Below are positions 8,511 through 14,202 of a stretch of DNA of 22,310 nucleotides, in pieces (the stretch's first letter is position 1; each line of letters begins with the position of its first letter). Below the pieces are notes generated by a model. It did no database searches and was not told where the DNA came from. It saw nothing but the letters and a program-made list of their open reading frames with translations. Both the position numbers and the translations under genes were made by a program. The DNA comes from DASSBG01 sp965651365. GTDB taxonomy: Bacteria > Pseudomonadota > Gammaproteobacteria > Xanthomonadales > Rhodanobacteraceae. The stretch spans positions 1 through 22,310 of the forward strand of contig CBFGSA010000036.1 in assembly GCA_965651365.1 (NCBI GenBank), read 5' to 3'.

Positions 8511-8918
8511 CTATTTGCGCTTCCTGGCGCGCACATACAAGACCAGGGAGTGGTCCTCGATCTCGTAGCCGTGCCTGGCCGCAATTTCATGTTGCAGACG
8601 CTCGATGTCCTCGTTGGTGAATTCGATGACATCACCAGTATCGACATCGATCATGTGATCGTGATGCTTGCCGCGGTCCAGCTCGTAGACCGCCTGCCCA
8701 CTCTCGAAATTGTGCTTGAGTACCAGTCCGGCAGCCTCGAACTGGGTCAGAACCCGGTACACCGTGGCCAGGCCGATATCCTCCCCCTCGTCCAGCAGAC
8801 GACGATAAATGTCTTCGGCCGACAAGTGGCAATCCGCGCACTTTTCCAGCAGCTTCAGGACACTCATCCGTGGATGCGTCACCTTGAGTCCTGCGTTGCG
8901 CAGTTCCTGGGTTTCCAT
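8511..8918 (-). CDS. fur: Ferric uptake regulator Fur
   Basis: The product is 135 residues and matches Fur throughout. A winged helix at 1-82 contains GLATVYRVLTQFEAAGLVLKHNFE, and the dimerisation domain contains HHDH (85-88) and VIEF. Fur represses iron-uptake genes when loaded with Fe(II). The two cysteines of the E. coli structural zinc site (CLDC) are replaced by DVDT at 91-94, as is usual in this order. In contrast, Cys27 and Cys30 form a CADCH motif next to His31, which aligns with the metal ligand His33 of E. coli Fur. The gene is divergent from bamE (73 nt between starts), a widely conserved arrangement, and is followed by an ECF sigma gene. An obvious Fur box was not found in the divergent gap. 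Confidence 0.97.
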   Translation of the reverse strand: METQELRNAGLKVTHPRMSVLKLLEKCADCHLSAEDIYRRLLDEGEDIGLATVYRVLTQFEAAGLVLKHNFESGQAVYELDRGKHHDHMIDVDTGDVIEFTNEDIERLQHEIAARHGYEIEDHSLVLYVRARKRK

Positions 8919-8952
8919 GCCTGACCTGTTCGGTATACGTGGATGGGTAGTG

Positions 8953-8958
8953 TATCAT
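8953..8958 (+). promoter_or_regulatory. Candidate -10 element for bamE
   Basis: TATCAT (5 of 6 to consensus) is located 33 nt upstream of the bamE ATG in the 73-nt gap shared with fur. No clear -35 partner is visible. The gap is short enough that the fur and bamE promoters must overlap or abut. Confidence 0.35.
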
Positions 8959-8991
8959 TGGCCATTGCCTTTCGAGCGAGACAAGCGCTTT

Positions 8992-9411
8992 ATGCACAAG
9001 CTTCCCCTTCTGGCCGCCATGGCCCTGGCCACACTCGGCCTCGGTGCCTGCGCCATCGTCTACAAGCCGGACATCCAGCAGGGCAACGTGCTCGACAAGG
9101 CCAATGTCGACCAGCTCAAGCCCGGCATGAGCAAGGAGCAGGTGCTGGCGCTGCTGGGGCAGCCATCCATGGCCAGTCCGTTTGACCAGGAACGCTGGGA
9201 CTACGTCAACACGCTGCAACATCGCGGCGGCAAGATCGACGTGCGCGACTTCACCGTATACTTCGAAAATGGCGTGTTGGCGCGGACCGAAGGCACCTGG
9301 CGCGAGGACGACGGCACCGAGATGCTGAAGCAGGTACGCCACTACCCGCTGATTTTGCATGACAAGGAAAAGGAAGCCGAGGAACGCCGCAAGCGCGGCT
9401 CCGGCGGGTAG
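8992..9411 (+). CDS. bamE: Outer membrane assembly lipoprotein BamE (SmpA/OmlA)
   Basis: The product is 139 residues. A lipoprotein signal peptide ends in LGLGAC with the lipidated Cys at 20. The SmpA/OmlA fold follows: YKPDIQQGNVLD, LKPGMSKEQVLALLGQPS, FDQERWDYV, FTVYFENGVL. BamE is a small accessory subunit of the BAM complex and sits in the inner leaflet of the outer membrane. The last 15 residues (EKEAEERRKRGSGG) are a charged tail beyond the core fold. The start at 8992 is the only one that gives a proper signal peptide; the ribosome site (GAGCGAG) is weak and distant. The neighbours fur, rnfH, ratA and smpB match the conserved smpB-ratA-rnfH-bamE cluster. Confidence 0.96.
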   Translation: MHKLPLLAAMALATLGLGACAIVYKPDIQQGNVLDKANVDQLKPGMSKEQVLALLGQPSMASPFDQERWDYVNTLQHRGGKIDVRDFTVYFENGVLARTEGTWREDDGTEMLKQVRHYPLILHDKEKEAEERRKRGSGG

Positions 9412-9433
9412 GCCCTGGATACAGACGGGGCCT
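9410..9433. terminator. Weak bidirectional hairpin between bamE and rnfH
   Basis: AGGCCC (9410-9415) and GGGCCT (9428-9433) form a 6-bp stem with a 12-nt loop in the 31-nt convergent gap. No U-tract follows on either strand, so a role in termination is uncertain. Confidence 0.25.
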
Positions 9434-9442
9434 TGCGACCCA

Positions 9443-9727
9443 TCAGCCGCGCCTGGCAGCGCGCCGCCTGCGGGCCTCCTTCGGGTCCAGCAGGAGCGGC
9501 CGGTACACCTCGACCCGGTCGCCATCACGGAGTACATGATCACGCGCAACCTGCCGCGAGAAAATCCCGAAGCGCGCTTCAGGGTCGGCCGCTTCCGGCC
9601 AGCGGACACAAACCGCCGACCGCTCTACCGCCGCGGCGACCGTGCTGCCCTCGGGCAACTCCAGCTCGCACCTGAAAACCTCGTCCGGCCAGGCGCAGAC
9701 GACTTCGACCCGGATTGAATCAGGCAT
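9443..9727 (-). CDS. rnfH: RnfH/RatB family ubiquitin-like protein
   Basis: The product is 94 residues and matches the Ub-RnfH family: IRVEVVCAWPDEVFRCELELPEGSTVAAAVERS, FGIFSRQVARDHVLRDGDRVEVYRPLLLDPKEARRRRA. The fold is a beta-grasp (ubiquitin-like) domain with a basic C-terminal tail. Its start codon lies inside the 3' end of ratA with an 8-nt overlap, so it is likely translated by coupling. In the ratA-ratB pair of E. coli it is the second gene; the antitoxin role once proposed is not firmly established. The family name comes from proximity to rnf genes in some bacteria, which are absent here. Confidence 0.93.
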   Translation of the reverse strand: MPDSIRVEVVCAWPDEVFRCELELPEGSTVAAAVERSAVCVRWPEAADPEARFGIFSRQVARDHVLRDGDRVEVYRPLLLDPKEARRRRAARRG

Positions 9728-10151
9728 AGGTCAGGGCGGCCTCGGCACAAAAATCATCCACCATGCGGTCGGCCAGCCCACGAAAGCCCAGCCGCAGCGC
9801 CGGACCCAGCAATCGCTGGCGAAAATCGAAACGCAAGTCCAGACTGACCTTGCAGCCCTTCTCGCCCAGCGGATCGAAGGTCCAGGTGCCATCGAGGCTG
9901 CGCAAGGGGCCTCCAACCAGATGCATCTCGATGCGATCGGGCCGGTGCAAGGTGTTGCGGGTGCTGAAACTGTGCCGCAACCCGGCGAAGCTGAGATCCA
10001 GGCGCGCGGTCAGATTGTGCTCATCGTGGCTTTGCACATCGGCCCCGGTGCACCAGGTGAAGCGCTTGGGATATGCTTCCACGTCGTTCACCAGCTCGAA
10101 CATCTGTTCCGGGCTGTAGCGCACCAGAGCGCTGCGCTTGATCTCGATCAT
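9720..10151 (-). CDS. ratA: RatA/PasT family START-domain protein (Coq10-like)
   Basis: The product is 143 residues and belongs to the polyketide cyclase/START fold that includes RatA and Coq10. Visible motifs are IKRSALVRYSPEQMFELVNDVEAYPKR at the N-terminus, LDLSFAGLRHSFSTRNTL in the middle and DFRQRLLGPALRLGF near the end. E. coli RatA is reported to block 70S ribosome association, and PasT to support persistence and respiration; Coq10 homologues carry ubiquinone. The function here is therefore open between a translation effect and quinone handling. The gene overlaps rnfH by 8 nt and starts only 36 nt from the divergent smpB start. No Shine-Dalgarno sequence is evident. Confidence 0.94.
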   Translation of the reverse strand: MIEIKRSALVRYSPEQMFELVNDVEAYPKRFTWCTGADVQSHDEHNLTARLDLSFAGLRHSFSTRNTLHRPDRIEMHLVGGPLRSLDGTWTFDPLGEKGCKVSLDLRFDFRQRLLGPALRLGFRGLADRMVDDFCAEAALTYA

Positions 10152-10165
10152 TCAATACGTACAGT
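10138..10165 (+). promoter_or_regulatory. Candidate smpB promoter
   Basis: TTGATC (10138-10143) and TACAGT (10160-10165) are separated by 16 bp, each 4 of 6 to consensus. The element overlaps the first codons of divergent ratA, as it must in a 36-nt gap. Confidence 0.3.
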
Positions 10166-10187
10166 CAAAAAAGACAGTTTAACCGAC

Positions 10188-10673
10188 ATGGCCAAAGGCA
10201 AGGACAAAAGCGGCAGCACCACGATCGCGCTCAACAAGCGCGCCCGGCACGAGTACCACATCGACCGCCGTTTCGAGGCCGGGATCGCCTTGCAAGGCTG
10301 GGAAGTGAAGGCCTTGCGAGCGGGCCGGATCAACTTCGGCGACAGCTACGCCATTGTCAAGAATGGCGAAATCTTCCTGTTCGGAACATCCATCCCGCCC
10401 CTCAGCACGGCATCGACGCATGTCGTTGCCGACGACCGCCGTACCCGCAAGCTGCTGCTCAACCGGCGCGAGATCGACGAACTGATCGGCGCCGTCGAGC
10501 GCAAGGGCTATACCCTGGTGCCAACCGCGATGTACTGGAAGAAGAACCACGTCAAGGTCGAGATCGGCCTGGCCAAGGGCAAGCAGACCCACGACAAGCG
10601 TGAAACCGTCAAGCAGCGCGACTGGGAACGCGACAAGCAGCGCACGCTGCGCGCACACAACCGCACGGGCTGA
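10188..10673 (+). CDS. smpB: SsrA-binding protein SmpB
   Basis: The product is 161 residues, the usual SmpB length. It shows the beta-barrel core motifs ALNKRARHEYHIDRRFEAGIALQGWEVKALRAGRINFGDSY, EIFLFG, RTRKLLLNRREI and YTLVPTAMYWKKNHVKVEIGLAKGKQTHDKRET, then a basic C-terminal tail (QRDWERDKQRTLRAHNRTG) that folds into the ribosome mRNA channel. SmpB binds tmRNA and is needed for trans-translation, which rescues stalled ribosomes. The ATG at 10188 (MAKGKDKS) is chosen because it aligns with the family start; no Shine-Dalgarno site precedes it. The gene is divergent from ratA and convergent with the BCCT gene across a palindromic element. No tmRNA gene was seen in the window. Confidence 0.97.
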   Translation: MAKGKDKSGSTTIALNKRARHEYHIDRRFEAGIALQGWEVKALRAGRINFGDSYAIVKNGEIFLFGTSIPPLSTASTHVVADDRRTRKLLLNRREIDELIGAVERKGYTLVPTAMYWKKNHVKVEIGLAKGKQTHDKRETVKQRDWERDKQRTLRAHNRTG

Positions 10674-10683
10674 GCCTGCCTCC

Positions 10684-10964
10684 GCAGGAGCGGCCATGGG
10701 CCAATGGGCCAATGGCCCTTGGTCAAGCCGATTCTCGTCATCCTGGACACCGCGAAGCGGTGATCCGGGATCCATCTTGATTTTGACGGGAGTTCCCGCG
10801 CAACCGCAGTTTCCCAACTGCTTGAAAATGGATCCCGGGTTTCCTCGCTCCTCAAAACGCACCCATCCATGGGCGCTCCCCGCGTCGCCTGCGGCGGCCC
10901 CAGGATGACGGGGTTTCCCATTGGGATGCTTGACCAAGCGCCATTGGCCCATGGCTGCTCCTGC
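10684..10964. repeat. 281-bp nested palindromic intergenic element (REP/BIME-like)
   Basis: The outer arms at 10684-10707 and 10941-10964 are inverted copies identical at 23 of 24 positions (GCAGGAGCGGCCATGGGCC...). Further inverted pairs follow in order inside: 10718-10728 with 10928-10938, 10736-10746 (CGTCATCCTGG) with 10900-10910, and 10765-10775 (CCGGGATCCAT) with 10828-10838. A local hairpin CACCGC-GAA-GCGGTG lies in the left half. The inner units resemble the dispersed GTCATYCCCGCGAA-type repeats of proteobacteria, the outer ones the GTAGGAGCGGC-type REP. The element fills the gap between convergent smpB and the BCCT gene and ends 2 bp short of the latter's stop codon. It may act as a transcription barrier. 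Confidence 0.8.
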
Positions 10965-10966
10965 CA

Positions 10967-12583
10967 TCAGCCGGTGGATGCGGCAGCCTGCTCCTCCACC
11001 CGCAGCAAGGCCAGCTCGTGGTTGAGCCCCTTGGCCAGCGACACGCACATGGCCAGCAGCACGATGGTAAATGGCAGTCCGGTCGTCACGGCGGCCGCCT
11101 GCAGCGCCGACAGCGCGTCGGCGCCGCCCACGGCCAGCAACACCGCGGCAATGAAACCCTCGGCGCTGGCCCAGAACACGCGCTGCGCCACCGGCGCCTG
11201 GACCTTGCCACCGGCGGTGATCGAGTCGATCACCAGCGATCCCGAGTCCGACGAGGTGATGAAAAACACCAGCACCAGCACAATGCCGAGGAACGAGGTG
11301 ATGCCGCTCATCGGCAGGTTGTCCAGCATGTGGAACAGGGTCAGCGAGGAGTCCTTGATGCCCCCAGCCAGCGAGCCGATGCCGTTCATCGCCTGATCCA
11401 GTCCGTTGCCGCCGAAGGCACTCATCCACACGATAGTCACAATCATCGGCACGATCAGCACCGCGGTGAGGAACTCGCGGATGGTGCGTCCCCTGGACAC
11501 GCGCGCGATGAACATGCCCACGAACGGCGACCAGGAAATCCACCAGGCCCAGTAGAAGATGGTCCAGCCATGGTAGAAGGTCTGGTCGTCGCGCCCCACC
11601 GGGTTGCTGAGCGGCAGGAAGTACTCGACATAGCCGGCCACCGTGGTGCCCACATTGGCGAGAAAGCCGGTCAGGGAACTGGCCAGGATCACGAACAGCA
11701 GTAGCAGGAAGGCCAACCCCATGTTGATGTTGCTGAGCAGCTTGACGCCGCCGTCGATGCCGCGCACCACCGAAGCCAGCGCAACCGCGGTGACGCCCGC
11801 GATAATCAGCACCTCCACACCCAGAGTCGCCGGTGCGCCGAACAGGAAGTGCAGTCCGCCCGCAGCCTGCTGGGCGCCAAAACCCAGCGAAGTCGCCAGA
11901 CCAAAAATCGTCGCCAGCACCGCCAGCGTGTCGATCACATTACCGGTGACACCCCAGACCCGGTCACCCAGCAATGGATAAAACGCCGAGCGGATGGTCA
12001 GGGGCAAGCCCTTGTTGTAGGCGAAAAACGCAAGCGACAGAGCCACCACCCCGTAAATCGCCCAGGGATGAATGCCCCAGTGGTACATCACCGCGCCCAT
12101 GGCCGCGGTCTTTGATGCCTCCGTGCCTCCTGGCATATTGAGCGGCGTGCCGGCCCAGTCGGTGAAATAGCCGACTGGCTCGGCCACGCTCCAGAACATC
12201 AGGCCGATGCCCATGCCGGCCGCGAACAGCATCGCGAACCAGGACATGCGCGAGTATTCGGGTCGCGCATCCTGACCACCGATGCGAATCCTGCCGTAAG
12301 GCAGAAAAATCAGGGCCAGGGAAAACAGCACGAAAATGTTGCCCGCACTGAGGAACAGCCAGTCGAAGGTGTTGATGACCCAGTTCTTGCCGCCGGACAG
12401 CGCGGTCTTGGCTGCCTCCGGAAACAGAATCGAGCCGAGCACGAAGACAACGATCAGCGCCGCGCTCCACACGAACACGGGGTTGTGCAGGTCCAGTCCG
12501 AACGGGTGCACATTGTCCTGGCCGATCTCGTAGTCGGTCTCGTAGACTTCGTCCAGTTGCTCGATGCTTGCGTCGTTGCTCAT
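10967..12583 (-). CDS. BCCT family transporter (betaine/choline/carnitine type)
   Basis: The product is 538 residues with about 12 hydrophobic segments. The start MSNDASIEQLD at 12583 is preferred: AGGGG lies about 12 nt upstream, and the 40 residues that a start at 12703 would add are Arg/Cys-rich and unlike the family. The GMGIGLMFWSVAEPV motif of transmembrane segment 3 is the Na+-coupled betaine-type sequence (CaiT-like exchangers differ). The family signature FYWAWWISWSPFVGMFIARVSRGRTIREF is intact, with the Trp cluster that forms the substrate cage. The protein probably imports glycine betaine, choline or a related quaternary amine by sodium symport during osmotic stress; the exact substrate cannot be read. 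Tails are short, without the long osmosensing C-terminus of BetP. No betaine-synthesis genes are adjacent. Confidence 0.95.
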   Translation of the reverse strand: MSNDASIEQLDEVYETDYEIGQDNVHPFGLDLHNPVFVWSAALIVVFVLGSILFPEAAKTALSGGKNWVINTFDWLFLSAGNIFVLFSLALIFLPYGRIRIGGQDARPEYSRMSWFAMLFAAGMGIGLMFWSVAEPVGYFTDWAGTPLNMPGGTEASKTAAMGAVMYHWGIHPWAIYGVVALSLAFFAYNKGLPLTIRSAFYPLLGDRVWGVTGNVIDTLAVLATIFGLATSLGFGAQQAAGGLHFLFGAPATLGVEVLIIAGVTAVALASVVRGIDGGVKLLSNINMGLAFLLLLFVILASSLTGFLANVGTTVAGYVEYFLPLSNPVGRDDQTFYHGWTIFYWAWWISWSPFVGMFIARVSRGRTIREFLTAVLIVPMIVTIVWMSAFGGNGLDQAMNGIGSLAGGIKDSSLTLFHMLDNLPMSGITSFLGIVLVLVFFITSSDSGSLVIDSITAGGKVQAPVAQRVFWASAEGFIAAVLLAVGGADALSALQAAAVTTGLPFTIVLLAMCVSLAKGLNHELALLRVEEQAAASTG

Positions 12584-12774
12584 GACAGGCGATCCCCTGC
12601 TTGATTCCATGGAAGGACAGGACGCGCGGCGACAGGAATGCTGAAAACAGCGGATGCCGAACTCCCGCATACCCGATCGACCGTAACGAGCCGGACAGCG
12701 CATGTCAAAGAGCCACTGCGGCTGAATCGGCGATACACTGCGTGTTTGACTGCGTCACACCGCATCGGCATCCA

Positions 12775-12810
12775 ATGAAATTCACGCACACCCGGTACCC
12801 ACCGCCGTGA
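12775..12810 (+). CDS. Possible 11-codon upstream ORF overlapping the kinase start
   Basis: ATG at 12775 encodes MKFTHTRYPPP and stops at TGA 12808-12810, so its stop overlaps the GTG start of the kinase (GTGA). The three prolines before the stop are a known slow stretch for ribosomes. No ribosome site is seen before it, so translation is speculative. Confidence 0.25.
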   Translation: MKFTHTRYPPP

Positions 12811-13949
12811 CGCTCGATCACGCACAGGACTACGTGCATGGCGTGGACGGAAACGATCGGCCGGCGGACTGGCCAGCATTGCGCAGCGAGGAAGTGAAAG
12901 CCGTACTGGCAGGCTATGCGCGGGCTCGCGAACTGCGGCGTATCCAGTGGCGCAGCCCGCGTCCGTTGTCGGCCGCCGCCATCGTCGAAACCGGCAGCGG
13001 AGCATTGTTCGTCAAACGCCATCACCTGAGCGTGCGCAGTGCCAGGGCTCTGCGCGAGGAACACCGCTTCATCGACCATCTGCGCTGTGCCGGCTTTTAT
13101 GTGCCGCAAGTGCTGCGAGACGTTCACGGCGTCAGTGCGGTTGTGCGCGCTGACTGGGTTTACGAGGTGCAGGAGCTGGCCGCCGGTGTCGATCTGTACC
13201 GCGATCTGGAATCGTGGGTACCGCCACCCGAAGCGCAACATGCGGTACAGGCTGGCCGCGCACTGGCGCAATTGCACCAGTCAGCAATGGGTTATCAGGC
13301 GCCGCAGCGCAGCACTTTCATCCTGGTCACGCGCGATGATTTGTTGCAGACCGACGATCCGCTGGCGACGCTTGAAGCGCAACTTCCGCTGCGACCCGGA
13401 TTGGCCAATTTCCTGCATGACAAAAAGGGTTGGCGCCGACAATTTGAAAGCGTGATTGTGCCTCGCCAGCAAACGGTGTTCAAACGCATCAATGCGCAAC
13501 CGCGCCTGTGGACCCACAACGACTGGCACGTCTCCAACCTGGCCTGGAGCGATCGCGGTACCAGCGCCAGGGTTAGCGCGGCATTCGACTTTGGCCTGAC
13601 CTCCCCCACTTTCGCCCTGTTCGACCTGGCCACGGCGATCGAACGCAACGCCATCGCCTGGCTTGAACTGGACAGCGGTGATGAGGCCGCGCACACCGAC
13701 ATTGCGCTGGCGCTGATCGAAGGCTATCGATCCGTGCGGCCGCTGGCCTCGGCCGATCTTCAATTGCTGGCCGACCTGCTGCCCCTGGTGCACATCGACT
13801 TTGCGCTGTCGGAACTCGAGTACTTCCACGCCATCACCCGCTCGCGGCAAGACGCGGAAGTCGCCTGGAGCACCTTCCTGCTCGGCCACGCCTGCTGGTT
13901 CGACACGCCGCCAGCGCGCGCACTGCTGGATGCCATCGCCGCAGCCTGA
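12807..13949 (+). CDS. APH-fold phosphotransferase (small-molecule kinase)
   Basis: The product is 380 residues with the aminoglycoside phosphotransferase/choline kinase fold. The catalytic loop HNDWHVSN is at 237-244 (Asp239 base, Asn244 metal) and the metal-binding DFG at 261-263. LFVKRHH near residue 70 holds the likely ATP-binding lysine, and EEHRFIDHL the partner Glu. FDLATAIERNAIAWLEL follows the active site. The family phosphorylates alcohols such as homoserine, choline, thiamine or sugars; the substrate cannot be read from sequence. The gene lies upstream of a TPP riboswitch and thiamine-type uptake genes on the same strand, so a thiamine kinase role is an attractive guess. SrkA-like protein kinase or ThrB2-like activity are alternatives. 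The start is GTG at 12807 without a ribosome site; no in-frame ATG gives a better N-terminus. Confidence 0.9.
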   Translation: MTLDHAQDYVHGVDGNDRPADWPALRSEEVKAVLAGYARARELRRIQWRSPRPLSAAAIVETGSGALFVKRHHLSVRSARALREEHRFIDHLRCAGFYVPQVLRDVHGVSAVVRADWVYEVQELAAGVDLYRDLESWVPPPEAQHAVQAGRALAQLHQSAMGYQAPQRSTFILVTRDDLLQTDDPLATLEAQLPLRPGLANFLHDKKGWRRQFESVIVPRQQTVFKRINAQPRLWTHNDWHVSNLAWSDRGTSARVSAAFDFGLTSPTFALFDLATAIERNAIAWLELDSGDEAAHTDIALALIEGYRSVRPLASADLQLLADLLPLVHIDFALSELEYFHAITRSRQDAEVAWSTFLLGHACWFDTPPARALLDAIAAA

Positions 13950-13957
13950 CTCCAACT

Positions 13958-14019
13958 GCAGGAGTGCGCTATGCGCGCGATGGGGTTCTTCGTGATCGCG
14001 GCCATGGGCCGCTCCTACA
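13958..14019. repeat. Inverted REP pair (BIME)
   Basis: Two imperfect inverted copies of a 25-bp unit lie at 13958-13982 (TGCAGGAGTGCGC...) and 13995-14019 (...CCGCTCCTACA), 12 bp apart. Each unit is itself palindromic around ATG/CAT (GCGCTATGCGC, GGCCATGGGCC). The unit matches the TGTAGGAGCGGC-type REP family of pseudomonads and xanthomonads. It separates the kinase stop from the TPP riboswitch and may end transcription of the kinase or protect its mRNA. Confidence 0.8.
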
Positions 14020-14054
14020 CATTTGCCGCGTTTCGTGTTTCAATGGCGCCTTCG

Positions 14055-14136
14055 TGAAGCGGGGGTGCCCGGCAGTAGCCGGGCTGAGAAAGACCCTTCG
14101 AACCTGACCTGGTTTGGACCAGCGTAGGGAGCTTCG
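14055..14136 (+). ncRNA. TPP riboswitch (THI box)
   Basis: The aptamer is clear: GGGGTGCC, then GGGCTGAGA at 14081-14089, ACCCTTCGAACCTGACCTGG from 14093, and CCAGCGTAGGGA ending at 14130. P1 is formed by TGAAGC (14055-14060) and GCTTCG (14131-14136). TPP binding normally switches off thiamine synthesis or uptake genes. The following 66 nt reach the TonB-receptor start. They contain GTCGCC (14165-14170), which can pair with GGCGAC (14196-14201) and bury part of the GAGG ribosome site, suggesting control of translation. No terminator with a U-tract is present. Confidence 0.96.
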
Positions 14137-14202
14137 AGTCGTCGGCATGCTTGCGTGCCGGCGGGTCGCCGTCGCTTCGAACTTTGACGTGACGAGGCGA
14201 CG

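Noticed and set aside
8919..8991. Fur box in the fur/bamE gap
   Set aside because: ATGATACACT and TATCATTGG show only scattered agreement with GATAATGATAATCATTATC.
10684..10964. CRISPR or insertion sequence
   Set aside because: No regular direct repeats with spacers and no transposase frame; the structure is inverted and nested.
10179..11543. 454-codon minus-strand open frame
   Set aside because: It crosses the BCCT gene in another frame, the palindromic element and the antisense of smpB.
12584..12703. N-terminal extension of the BCCT transporter
   Set aside because: The 40 extra residues are rich in Arg, Cys and Ser with no family similarity; the start at 12583 has a ribosome site.
12584..12806. 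Gene in the gap between the BCCT gene and the kinase
   Set aside because: Short frames only, without ribosome sites or recognisable motifs; the sole item kept is the 11-codon ORF at its end.
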